From the NCBI RefSeq assembly GCF_013318015.2, contig NZ_CP115843.1:310001-374000 (forward strand): a stretch of 64,000 bases of DNA, read 5' to 3'. The DNA is from Agrobacterium tumefaciens (GTDB lineage Bacteria > Pseudomonadota > Alphaproteobacteria > Rhizobiales > Rhizobiaceae). Under the pieces are notes generated by a model that saw only the letters and a list, made by a program, of their open reading frames with translations, had not been told where the DNA came from and searched no databases. Below are positions 53,379 through 63,277 of the stretch, piece after piece. How positions within the stretch are numbered: position 1 is the first letter of the stretch; each line of letters opens with the position of its first letter. Made by a program: the position numbers and the translations under genes.

Positions 53379-54281
53379 ATGGAAAAAAACACACATTTTA
53401 CTGGAATGCGGGGGCGGGCAGGTTTGGCGCAGGGACTTGGCTGGATGGTGCTGAGCATGGCGTCCTTCATAAGCATGGCTGTCGGTTCTCGCGAGCTCGC
53501 ATCGACCTTGTCGATCAGACAGGTGCTGTTTTTCCGGGCTCTCGTCGGTCTCGGCGTAATTTTGCTGGTGGGACGGTCACTCCTGCCGCAGATCCGTCAG
53601 AAGAAACTGTTTCCAAGGCATCTCGCCCGAAACGTCGTTCACTTCACCGCCCAGTATTTCTGGACCATTGGCGTGGTCGCTCTCCCACTGGCCTCGGTCT
53701 TTGCACTCGAATTTACGATGCCGATCTGGGTCGCATTTTTCGCCTGGCTTTTTCTCAAGGAGCAGCTAACCGGGCCGCGGCTTCTCGCAACCCTTGGCGG
53801 TTTCATCGGTGTTCTGGTGATAGTGCGTCCAGGATTCGGCGTCGTTGATCCGGCTGCTGGTTTAGTGCTGCTGGCGGCCGCGGGCTATGGGCTTTCCTTA
53901 ATTCTCGTCAAGCAGCTCACGAAAGAATGCTCACCAGCAATCATCGTGGTCTGGATGATCCTCATTCAACTGCCGCTGGGACTGCTGGCCGCGTTGACGG
54001 ACTGGAGGGACGTCAGCCTGTCCGATATTCCGTGGATGATGGTTGCCGGCGTTGGTGCCTTGAGTGCGCATTACTGCCAGGCACAGGCGCTTAAGCGCCT
54101 CGATGCATCTGTCATCATGCCCATCGACTTTTTGCGTGTACCCATGGCTGCGGTCGTCGGGTTCTACGCTTACGGAGAAGGCGTAGACGCCTGGGTCGTC
54201 ATCGGCGGATGCATAATCCTGCTGTCGAACTTCCAGGCGATGATGTCCGAGCGAGTGAGGTCAAAGAACCCCGATGTCTGA
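53379..54281 (+). CDS. DMT-family transporter (EamA)
   Basis: 300 residues from the ATG at 53379, following GGAGC; an open frame from 53151 overlaps the Rnk-like gene. Ten hydrophobic segments in two EamA repeats, including FFRALVGLGVILLVGRSLLPQ, PLASVFALEFTMPIWVAFFAWLFLKEQL and PWMMVAGVGALSAHYCQAQALKRLDASVIMPIDFLRVPMAAVVGF. A drug/metabolite exporter, perhaps for amino acids. It is 89 bases from gdhA on the same strand, so the two may be linked. Confidence 0.85.
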   Translation: MEKNTHFTGMRGRAGLAQGLGWMVLSMASFISMAVGSRELASTLSIRQVLFFRALVGLGVILLVGRSLLPQIRQKKLFPRHLARNVVHFTAQYFWTIGVVALPLASVFALEFTMPIWVAFFAWLFLKEQLTGPRLLATLGGFIGVLVIVRPGFGVVDPAAGLVLLAAAGYGLSLILVKQLTKECSPAIIVVWMILIQLPLGLLAALTDWRDVSLSDIPWMMVAGVGALSAHYCQAQALKRLDASVIMPIDFLRVPMAAVVGFYAYGEGVDAWVVIGGCIILLSNFQAMMSERVRSKNPDV

Positions 54282-54346
54282 CGAGCCAAGACAGTCACCC
54301 TCGCCGGCAGTGATCAAGCTGCCTTGCCCATGCCGATCTTCCTTAA

Positions 54347-55720
<1,374 letters not shown>

Positions 55721-55833
55721 GCGATCACGAGCGGCGGCCCAGCTCGACTCATGCTGTCCGGGAGGAACGCATCGGTGATGATTATTGGACCTCAAGCCAG
55801 ACCGGAGCCGCTGCGCCTCAAAGCAGGAGCGTC

Positions 55834-55859
55834 ACCCGATCGCACGCGTGCGATCGGGT
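55834..55859. promoter_or_regulatory. Perfect 26-base palindrome
   Basis: The half ACCCGATCGCACG (55834-55846) is followed at once by its exact reverse complement. There is no T-run on either side, so it is less like an intrinsic terminator than a dimeric operator or cruciform site. It lies between gdhA and an orphan gene. Confidence 0.6.
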
Positions 55860-55934
55860 CGTTCGCCAATTCAGTCGCTCCACTGGTCTTTGTTCGCTTT
55901 GCTGAGAACAAGGCGTTTTTCAGAGGTTACCACG

Positions 55935-56657
55935 TTGTTTCCTGCCCTGCTTGCCAAGACCAATTTTGGTCTTGATCATGCTACTCTGGCTGACGTAGCC
56001 GCTATCATATGTGAGGACGAGGCCTGCCTTGCACCGATTGCTAACGCGGCTAACGAGACGACAGGCGAGCCACGGTGGATTGCTCTGGCTTTAATACATG
56101 CACTCTGGCGGAAGGCTGGAGTCGACCCTCAGGTGATGTCCTCCGTCCTTAAAGCCTGGCCGGAGATAGTGGCATCGCTCGAAGCGGTTATGTGTTTCCG
56201 GGCGAATGCGGCCGCCGAAGAGAGCGATCCATTCATGTTCTATCAACCTGTCGCCGCCCACTCGATCCCCGTTGCTGGTCTCGATGAGTACATTGATCTG
56301 GTTGAGAACCGCTTCATTATTTGGAGGCGTCCCAGCATCGATCGGAAATCTCTGGGAAAAGCATTAATCGCTGGACGCAGGTCGGACAATGATGCCGCTT
56401 ATCTTGCCGCCTTAAGATCGCTACAAGCTCGACCGACATACCAGAGCACCGGGCTTGGCTTTACCGATGGAAGCACGTTCTTCCACAACAAGTGGGGGCG
56501 CAACCTAGCTGAGCAGGCGCTCGAATCTTCAGTGCTGTGCAACGACCGGTCAGGTCTGTTGTTAGATAACAGCTACGTCTGCAAAACCTCCATCAATGTC
56601 TCGATCGTCGTCCGCGCGTTCAAGCGAAAAGCTCTGGGTCTGACAGTAAGGCCATAA
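55935..56657 (+). CDS. Hypothetical protein, orphan
   Basis: 240 residues from a TTG at 55935, eight bases after AGAGG; the frame stays open to 55785 but the extra residues look translated from non-coding DNA. Helical N-terminal half (LADVAAIICEDEACLAPIANAANETTGEPRWIALALIHALWRKAGVDPQVMSSVLKAWPEIVASLEAV), then SIPVAGLDEYIDLVENRFIIWRRPS and a basic C-terminus. No family recognised; a frameshift near residue 180 cannot be excluded. Confidence 0.4.
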   Translation: MFPALLAKTNFGLDHATLADVAAIICEDEACLAPIANAANETTGEPRWIALALIHALWRKAGVDPQVMSSVLKAWPEIVASLEAVMCFRANAAAEESDPFMFYQPVAAHSIPVAGLDEYIDLVENRFIIWRRPSIDRKSLGKALIAGRRSDNDAAYLAALRSLQARPTYQSTGLGFTDGSTFFHNKWGRNLAEQALESSVLCNDRSGLLLDNSYVCKTSINVSIVVRAFKRKALGLTVRP

Positions 56658-56975
56658 AGTGACGCAGAGCTTGTTGCCGCTGAGTGGATGTCACGAGGTT
56701 CGCTCACGTACGATTTGGCGCGAACGGTCCGACATCATTCCTATCATGCGGCAAAAGGTCACCTTGCAGTCAACGCGATCCTTGCCCAGATAAGCATCAT
56801 GAAAACGTCCACGAAATCCCTATTTTTCAGGCTTATTGATCAGGCACGTTCCCTAACCCGGAGCTGGCAGCACTGAACCTTTAACGCCGCCATAGACCCA
56901 GCCGCTCCGGGAACCACGCAATTGAAAGTGCGGTTCGTATGCGTCGCTCGCGCGACGTAGCCATGGAGCGTTTTA
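56658..56975. other. Intergenic region, no gene supported
   Basis: 318 bases with no frame that looks coding. GGAG at 56964-56967 near the right end is the ribosome-binding site of the zinc-ribbon gene. Confidence 0.4.
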
Positions 56976-57158
56976 ATGTCCCACCCTCGCCCCCTTCCAG
57001 TCTGCCCTGCCTGCAACCGTCAACTGCCGGGTGCCGCGGCCCGGTGCCCTTGGTGTGAAACCTCCGTTCCACTGAGAGCCGCACGCAAGCCTCATAGTTG
57101 CAAGCGCAACGAGTTCCGGCTGCCCTTTCGCTGGCTTGCGGAGACCGCAGGACAATGA
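56976..57158 (+). CDS. Small zinc-ribbon protein
   Basis: 60 residues. Two Cys pairs, CPAC (residues 10-13) and CPWC (residues 24-27), are separated by ten residues and form a four-Cys zinc ribbon. The tail is basic. GGAG lies eight bases before the ATG, and its TGA overlaps the start of the next gene as ATGA, so the two are translationally coupled. That coupling supports it as a real gene. Function unknown; may bind nucleic acid or act with its neighbour. Confidence 0.6.
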   Translation: MSHPRPLPVCPACNRQLPGAAARCPWCETSVPLRAARKPHSCKRNEFRLPFRWLAETAGQ

Positions 57159-57691
57159 CACGCGCTACGACAGCAAGCCGGATCGTCTCGTCACCTGATG
57201 ACAGAGGTCACTTGCAGCAGGTCGGAGTACTTCCCTGGCGGATCGGGCGCGACGGCGAGCGCAAGGTGCTGCTTGTCACGGACCGTGAGCGCGAGCGCTG
57301 GATCGTGCCCAATGGCCCGCTCGTGAAAGCATGTCCGCCCCTCGTCATGGCCTCACGACATGCGTTCAAGGTGGCAGGAATTATTGGCGACATGTCCCCG
57401 GCTCCGGTAATGACATACAGATACATCAAGACCCTCAACGATAAGCCTCAGCTTGTCTGCTGTGTCGCGATATTCGGTATGAACGTGCGTGGCACTTTGA
57501 CCCACTGGCGCGAAAAAGCGCACCGAAAAAGACGATGGTTTTCTCCAAAAGCGGCGGCGGACAGGCTGGGTGATATCGCGCTTGCCGATTTTGTACTGAA
57601 GCTCGATGCCGAGCCGGGGTGCTGGGATGCCCGCCGTCACTCTGGCCACCTGATCCTGGGGTTGAGCGAGCGGCAAGGTTCTGGTGTCTGA
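57155..57691 (+). CDS. Nudix-fold protein with degenerate Nudix box
   Basis: 178 residues from the ATG at 57155. The layout matches short rhizobial Nudix proteins: QVGVLPWRIGRDGERKVLLVTDRERERWIVPNGPLV, then the box region, MTYRYIKTLNDKPQLVCCVAIFGM and WREKAHRKRRWFSPKAAADRLGD. The box, normally Gx5Ex7REUxEExGU, reads GPLVKACPPLVMASRHAFKVAG, so REAxEEAG has become RHAFKVAG and all metal-binding Glu are gone. It is probably not a hydrolase. Coupled to the zinc-ribbon gene. Confidence 0.72.
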   Translation: MTRATTASRIVSSPDDRGHLQQVGVLPWRIGRDGERKVLLVTDRERERWIVPNGPLVKACPPLVMASRHAFKVAGIIGDMSPAPVMTYRYIKTLNDKPQLVCCVAIFGMNVRGTLTHWREKAHRKRRWFSPKAAADRLGDIALADFVLKLDAEPGCWDARRHSGHLILGLSERQGSGV

Positions 57692-57898
57692 CATGCCGAC
57701 GATGGAGCTAACGGGTTTCGCGCTCACCATGCGTTACGTCTTTCCTATCCGAAGGGTTAGTGCCGGACGCTGATTGCCTGGCGCCAATAGTTGCGACCGC
57801 GACATTGGCGTCAGGTTTCTCGCAACCCGACACGAAAACTGCGGAGCAAATCTGGCCGCCTGTGCCATGGCATTGCCCGCATTCGGAAAGAAGCAGTC

Positions 57899-58105
57899 AT
57901 GACTTTCAGATATATTCACACCCTTCCTATCAGCGGCCCCAACAAGTTGCCTCGTTTCAGGCGGTGGGCTGCCGAAAATATTCCCGGCATTGCCGTCTCT
58001 CTGCCGCCCCAGGTACCGGTTAAGAGCGAAGCTCTAACGGTGCGATTGAGATCGGTCGAGGATCGCAACACGCTGATCGCGAAACTGGAGGGCGTCAGCC
58101 TCTAG
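57899..58105 (+). CDS. Small basic hypothetical protein
   Basis: 68 residues from the ATG at 57899, with GGAAAGAAG upstream. The sequence (MTFRYIHTLPISGPNKLPRF and VPVKSEALTVRLRSVEDRNTLIAKLEGVSL) is compact with alternating strands and a final helix. No family recognised. It is an isolated gene ahead of two hairpins. Confidence 0.4.
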   Translation: MTFRYIHTLPISGPNKLPRFRRWAAENIPGIAVSLPPQVPVKSEALTVRLRSVEDRNTLIAKLEGVSL

Positions 58106-58295
58106 TGATCTCGTGCCCTGCGGCGTACGGCTGATCCGGATCGAGCTGGTAGTGTTCTATGCCGCGCGGTTCTTGTCGGTGGAGCTATGCCTTACGCCGC
58201 GCGGGCGTCGACTTCGGATAAAAACCGAAGGCCCATTAACCGGCGAAGGGTGCCGTGGCCTCGCTTGCCCAGGGGGCATCAAGGTATCTCCACAG

Positions 58296-58350
58296 ATCCA
58301 GTCCCACAATCGTGATGACCCGGCGGTCAACAGCGCAGGTGGGACTGGAT
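58296..58350. terminator. Nested hairpin in a convergent gap
   Basis: A perfect 12-base inverted repeat ATCCAGTCCCAC (58296-58307) and GTGGGACTGGAT (58339-58350) encloses a second small hairpin TGACC-CGGC-GGTCA (58316-58329). It lies between the convergent small gene at 57899-58105 and the hybrid kinase. No T-run, so it may be a bidirectional Rho-assisted end, a structured RNA or a binding site. Confidence 0.45.
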
Positions 58351-58375
58351 ACTCAACCTTGCGCAAGTGGCAGGC

Positions 58376-58401
58376 TGCCATCGCCAAACAGCGCGATGGC
58401 A
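58376..58401 (-). terminator. Hairpin downstream of the hybrid kinase gene
   Basis: Perfect 9-base arms TGCCATCGC (58376-58384) and GCGATGGCA (58393-58401) with an 8-base loop, about 45 bases beyond the kinase stop. No T-run on the minus strand. Confidence 0.4.
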
Positions 58402-58445
58402 AACGTGGTTATACCCGTGCGCGAGCCATGCCAGCCAAATTGCGG

Positions 58446-61400
58446 TCACAAGGTCCGATCGGACTTACCCAACACCTGTCGCAGCCCATCGATACTGAAA
58501 GGCTTGGATAATTGCTGCGCATCGGAAATGCCCGAGGCTGTCTTGGCGTTGTCGTCACCGCTTGCGAAAACAATCCGCACGTTTGGCCAGCGTTCCCTTA
58601 CATGCCTTGCAAGTTCGATCCCGGACATGCCGGGCAGACCGACATCTGTAAGCAACATGTCGATCCTGTTGGTCTCAAGGACGCTGAGGGCATCTTCCGC
58701 TGAGTTAGCCTCGTGCACCGTGTGACCAAGCTCCTCTACCATGTCGACCGTCGACATCAGGATAAGCGGCTCATCCTCAACGATAAGGATATGCGGTTTT
58801 GCGGACACCGTTGGGCGGCTATCACGCGGCTCCTGCTCGGGTGCAGGCGCGGGCTCCTGGCGCTCCATCCGTTGCAAGGCAATCCTGTGTTGCTGCGCGT
58901 TGTTCAGGACGTGGCGGACTTTGCGGGCCAGTGCCTCGCGCGTGTAGGGTTTGGATAGCAACTCGACACCAGCGTCCAACCGGCCGCCGTGGACGATCGA
59001 ATTTTCGGTGTAGCCTGAGGTAAATAACACGGCCATGCCAGGGAACTGAGCCTTGGCCTTCCTCGCAAGATCTGTGCTGCGCATCGGGCCCGGCATCACG
59101 ACGTCCGTGAACAGCAGGTCGATCTGAACGCCACTGCTGACGACGGCGAATGCGGACTGTGCGTCTCTTGCTTGGAGGACGCGGTAACCAAGGTCCGTCA
59201 GCAGCGCCACCGATGTTTCCCTAACGCCGTCATCGTCTTCCACCACGAGAACAGTTTCAGTGCCACCCGTCACCGCAATGGCCTCTGGATCACTCAGGCT
59301 GTCTTCGACCTGCACCGTGCGCGGCATATAGAGTTTCATGGTCGTCCCATGCCCGACCTCGCTGTAGATTTTGAGGTGGCCGCCGGACTGCTTAAGAAAG
59401 CCATAAACCATCGACAAACCGAGGCCGCTTCCCTTCCCGTCCGTTTTCGTGCTGAAGAACGGTTCCAGGACATGTTCGATGATATCCGGCGATATTCCTG
59501 ACCCCGTATCGGTCACTGCAACGAGTACATATTGTCCGGGACGGACATCGTCGTGCGAACGGGCGTAATTGTCGTCGAGAACCGCATTTCCGGTCTCGAT
59601 TGTCAATCGTCCGCGGCCTTCCATCGCGTCCCTCGAATTGATTGCCAGGTTCAGTATGGCGTTCTCCAACTGACTCGGATCGATCAGCGTATTCCATAAC
59701 CCGCCGGAGACAACGGTTTCGAGTTCTATCTCTTCGCCCAGTGCCCGGCGCAGCATATCGTCCATATTCTGGATGAGTTTTCGAACATTGACGACTTTGG
59801 GCTCGAGCGGCTGACGGCGGCCGAAGGCCAAAAGCTGCGATGCCAGCTTTGCGCCGCGGGCAACGCCGGCCAAGGCATTATGCAGGCGTTGTTCTGCCCG
59901 CCTGTTGCCGTCGATATCTTTGGAGAGAAGCTGCAGGTTGCCGCTCACGACCTGGAGAAGATTGTTGAAGTCGTGCGCCACGCCGCCTGTGAGGTTACCC
60001 AGCGCTTCCATCTTTTGCGCCTGCCTCAACGCGATCTGCGCGGTTTCGCGCTCGACAGTTTCTTTCTCTAGCTTCAGAAGCGCAGTTCTCAGTTCAATAG
60101 TGCGCTGCTCGACTTTTTCCTCAAGGGTGTGGTTAAGGCTCTGAAGCTGATCCTCAGCACGCTTCTGGTCCGTGACATCGAAGCCATCAACGAAAATCCC
60201 GGTCACTGATCCGTTAAGATCAAAAATTGGCTGGTAGATCAGATGTACGAAGCGCTGATCCGGCTGCTCCTTGCCATCCCGTTCCAGGAAAACAGGCACA
60301 TAACGACCTATATACGGCGTGCCCGATCGAAAAACACCGTCGAGCAATTCGAAGAAACCTTGCCCGGCAATCTCGGGCAGCGCCTCTCTGACACTGAGGC
60401 CAAGGAGCTCGCGATGCCCGACAAGTTGATTATAGGCATCGTTGACCAGCTCGAACGTGTGTTCAGGCCCGCTGAGGATGCACATGAAACTTGGGGCTTG
60501 CTGGAACAGGGCGCGCATCCGATCTCGCTCCGCGGTCCGAAGTTCCACTTCTGAGGAGAGTTGACGATTGAGCTGCTCGAGTGCCAACGCTGCTTTTTCC
60601 CGAATCTCGGCAGCCTCCGCAAGCGCCGCTGCCCGTCGACGTTCTGTTTCGAACGCTTCGGCGCTCGCCAAGCGCGAGGTGATCTGGCCGGCAATCAATT
60701 TAAGGAAATCCAGGTAATCGTCGCTGACCGCCCGATGCGGATTGAGCCCGGTGATCATTACCCCCTTGGGTTGGTCGCTGGCTTGTCCGACCAAAGGAAT
60801 GACCGCAGCCTGAGATGGCGCTCTTTGCCAGGGCCCCGACGGGATGACGTCTGTGGCCGACAACTTTATCAGATCCATGGCCTGTTCTTGCCAGGCGCGT
60901 TCAAGGTTCCAGATGCCCACACCACGGTTTATTGTTACCGGCAATAAAGTGTTGTCTTCAGCCGTGCCGCAAACCCACCGGCGCATCGCATTGCCGTTCT
61001 CGTCAAAAACGTAAAGTGCGCAGAAGGGAAGATCCTGAGGGTTGTCGTTAAGCGCTTTGCGTGAAGCGTTGAAGACTTCGACCTCGGTGTCGGCCACGGC
61101 AAGGCCAGACGCCAGGGTGCGCATAGTTGCCAGGCGGCGTTCACTGATGACCCGCTCGGTTTCTTCCGTGACCGCGCAGAAGACGCCCTCGACCTTGCCA
61201 CTGTCTCCGATCAGCGGACTGTAAGAGAAGGTATGATACGTTTCTTCCGGATACCCGTCGCGTTCGAGAAGCAAGAGCAGCGCGCGGTCCCAGGTCGCCT
61301 CTCCGCTTGAATAAACGGTTTCCAAGCGCCCTTTGATATCATTCCAGATTTCAGACCATAATATCTTTGTCGGCACAGCAAGCGCGTTGGGGTGCTTATT

Positions 61401-61631
61401 TCCCAAGGTCGGCCTATAGGCATCGTTATAGAAAAAGGCGATGTCTGGACCCCAGCCAAGCCACATTTCAAATTTTGAGGTGAGCAACAGTCGAATTGCG
61501 ACCTTCAGTGCTTCGGGCCACTCGTCCGGACAACCAAGTGTACTATCCGCCCAATCATGGCGCCGCATCATCTGCGCCATCTCTCCATCGCCAACAAATA
61601 TGTCCCGATACCGGTCCGAAATTAATGCCAT
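58446..61631 (-). CDS. Hybrid sensor histidine kinase with two receiver domains
   Basis: 1061 residues from the ATG at 61631, preceded by GGAAGTGGA. Order: N-terminal PAS-like domain (WLGWGPDIAFFYNDAYRPTLGNKHP), GAF-like region, second PAS (MCILSGPEHTFELVNDAYNQLVGH), HisKA with the acceptor in GGVAHDFNNLLQVVSGNLQLL (His about 554), HATPase (NLAINSRDAMEG, DTGSGISPDIIEHVLEPFFSTK, GSGLGLSMVYGF), receiver 1 (LLFTDVVMPG, Asp about 841) and receiver 2 (MLLTDVGLPG, Asp about 993). No membrane segment, so it is a soluble sensor. Divergent from an HWE kinase. Confidence 0.92.
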   Translation of the reverse strand: MALISDRYRDIFVGDGEMAQMMRRHDWADSTLGCPDEWPEALKVAIRLLLTSKFEMWLGWGPDIAFFYNDAYRPTLGNKHPNALAVPTKILWSEIWNDIKGRLETVYSSGEATWDRALLLLLERDGYPEETYHTFSYSPLIGDSGKVEGVFCAVTEETERVISERRLATMRTLASGLAVADTEVEVFNASRKALNDNPQDLPFCALYVFDENGNAMRRWVCGTAEDNTLLPVTINRGVGIWNLERAWQEQAMDLIKLSATDVIPSGPWQRAPSQAAVIPLVGQASDQPKGVMITGLNPHRAVSDDYLDFLKLIAGQITSRLASAEAFETERRRAAALAEAAEIREKAALALEQLNRQLSSEVELRTAERDRMRALFQQAPSFMCILSGPEHTFELVNDAYNQLVGHRELLGLSVREALPEIAGQGFFELLDGVFRSGTPYIGRYVPVFLERDGKEQPDQRFVHLIYQPIFDLNGSVTGIFVDGFDVTDQKRAEDQLQSLNHTLEEKVEQRTIELRTALLKLEKETVERETAQIALRQAQKMEALGNLTGGVAHDFNNLLQVVSGNLQLLSKDIDGNRRAEQRLHNALAGVARGAKLASQLLAFGRRQPLEPKVVNVRKLIQNMDDMLRRALGEEIELETVVSGGLWNTLIDPSQLENAILNLAINSRDAMEGRGRLTIETGNAVLDDNYARSHDDVRPGQYVLVAVTDTGSGISPDIIEHVLEPFFSTKTDGKGSGLGLSMVYGFLKQSGGHLKIYSEVGHGTTMKLYMPRTVQVEDSLSDPEAIAVTGGTETVLVVEDDDGVRETSVALLTDLGYRVLQARDAQSAFAVVSSGVQIDLLFTDVVMPGPMRSTDLARKAKAQFPGMAVLFTSGYTENSIVHGGRLDAGVELLSKPYTREALARKVRHVLNNAQQHRIALQRMERQEPAPAPEQEPRDSRPTVSAKPHILIVEDEPLILMSTVDMVEELGHTVHEANSAEDALSVLETNRIDMLLTDVGLPGMSGIELARHVRERWPNVRIVFASGDDNAKTASGISDAQQLSKPFSIDGLRQVLGKSDRTL

Positions 61632-61736
61632 TCCACTTCCATCCCAATAAAGCACATCCTACGTAGAACATTGATAACGCTTCGCTGGCCAGCTAGTTCT
61701 AGATCGATACCAGCTTTTGTATGGGGTGGGAGAAAT

Positions 61737-62744
61737 TTGAAATTGAGCAAAGGCACATCACAACCTGAATGGAGTACAGCCGAGCTCAGGCGTGCTATCC
61801 AGTCGGCCGGGGTCGCGCTCTGGGCCTGGATCGTTGATGACGACACGTTTGTGATGGATGCCAAGGCTTACGAACTCTGGGACATTTGCGGCGAGGTAGA
61901 CCTCACTTTCGAGCATCTTTCCGCCAAGGTGCATCCCGCTGACCGAGACCGCGTCAGGGCGGCGTTCGTCGCAACCCGCGCCATCGACGGCCCGTTTGAA
62001 ATTGATTTCCGCATTCTCACGAACGCCTCCGACGTTCGTTGGATTTCCGCTCGGGGCCAGGGCAACGAGGGAGACGCTGCAACCGAAAAAATGACAGGCA
62101 TCTTTCTTGACGTCACGGGCCGCAAGCAGGCGGAGGAAGGGCATGAACTCCTCGCCGGCGAGATGAGCCATCGCGTCAAGAATATTCTGGCCCTGGCCTC
62201 TGGATTAACAAATATCACCTCGCGGACGACCGAGACAAAAGAGGAAATGGCAAAGCAGTTGACTGAGCGATTGACGGCCCTTGGCAGGGCCCACGAACTG
62301 GTGCGCCCGCTCCCCGATGGCCAGGGGAGATCGGCATTGCTCGGCGACCTCTTTGCTGTGCTGCTTGCCCCTTACGACGACGTCGGAGCTTTTGCAGGTC
62401 GCATCCGCGTTGCTGTGCCGAGGATGGGACTAGGAGAGAAGGCTGCAACCAGCCTGGCACTCGTGATACACGAGTTGGCAACGAATTCGCTCAAATATGG
62501 TGCCTTATCGAATAATGCGGGATTGCTCGACATATCCGGTTCTGTAATCGAAGACGAGGTCGAGATCGTCTGGAGCGAACACGGAGGCGACCCTGCCCAG
62601 TCGCCCAGATCGTCAGACGGTTACGGCAGTAAGATGTTGCACAGGACAGTCTCGGGACAACTCGGTGGATCAATCGACTATAACTGGGTAGAGGGCGGAG
62701 TCGTTGTAACGCTAAGGATGAAAGAAAGCCATCTTTCTGGATAA
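61737..62744 (+). CDS. PAS-HWE-family sensor histidine kinase
   Basis: 335 residues. The start is a TTG at 61737 or 61743 after GGGAG; neither is ideal. A PAS domain (AELRRAIQSAGVALWAWIVDDDTFVMDAKAYELWDICGE and DFRILTNASDVRWISARGQ) leads the HWE kinase core: acceptor His145 in GEMSHRVKNILALASGLTNITSRT, N-box HELATNSLKYGALS, and the WSEHGG motif that gives the family its name. No membrane helix. No response regulator lies beside it. Confidence 0.88.
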   Translation: MKLSKGTSQPEWSTAELRRAIQSAGVALWAWIVDDDTFVMDAKAYELWDICGEVDLTFEHLSAKVHPADRDRVRAAFVATRAIDGPFEIDFRILTNASDVRWISARGQGNEGDAATEKMTGIFLDVTGRKQAEEGHELLAGEMSHRVKNILALASGLTNITSRTTETKEEMAKQLTERLTALGRAHELVRPLPDGQGRSALLGDLFAVLLAPYDDVGAFAGRIRVAVPRMGLGEKAATSLALVIHELATNSLKYGALSNNAGLLDISGSVIEDEVEIVWSEHGGDPAQSPRSSDGYGSKMLHRTVSGQLGGSIDYNWVEGGVVVTLRMKESHLSG

Positions 62745-63277
62745 GTGATCGGGGACCGGGAGTTGGGCCTCAAGCACCCGGCGTGCCGAGACAAAAGCCG
62801 AAGTCCCAACCACCGACAGGCTCGGCGGCCTTGCGGGGAAGCATCGACGCGCGCTCCACCAAAACTGATGGAGCCTCACCGTTCTGAGGGACTGAATATT
62901 GGTAATCAGAGTGTCGCACGGTCGCGTGGTGACAACATGGACATCGGTATCCCCGTGTCTTTCGGCCGTCTAAGTGGCGATGACGGCGATTCTCCTCAAG
63001 GCAGAGTTTGTCCAATAGGCCATCCGGTGTCTTCGCTTTTGCGGTCGAATAGCGAAAAATACAAATCACGCCGAGGGCCCATTGCTCAGCGCAACCTCGC
63101 GCAAAGGAGCACGTGTCTGCGCGTAGCTGCTGGGCGAATGACGAAGATGCTCCTTGAATGCATTTGAGAAATTTTGGCTTGGATTGAGGTCCTAGTGATC
63201 ATCTCATCTATGCGTTGGAACGGGTCAGTGGTTCTGATCCCTTCAAGGCAGGGATCGTAACTCCTTTTTAACAGGCT
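62745..63277. other. Intergenic region, no gene supported
   Basis: 533 bases between the convergent HWE kinase and DnaJ-domain genes. Short frames on both strands have no family resemblance or good ribosome-binding sites. No terminator with a T-run was found. Confidence 0.4.
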
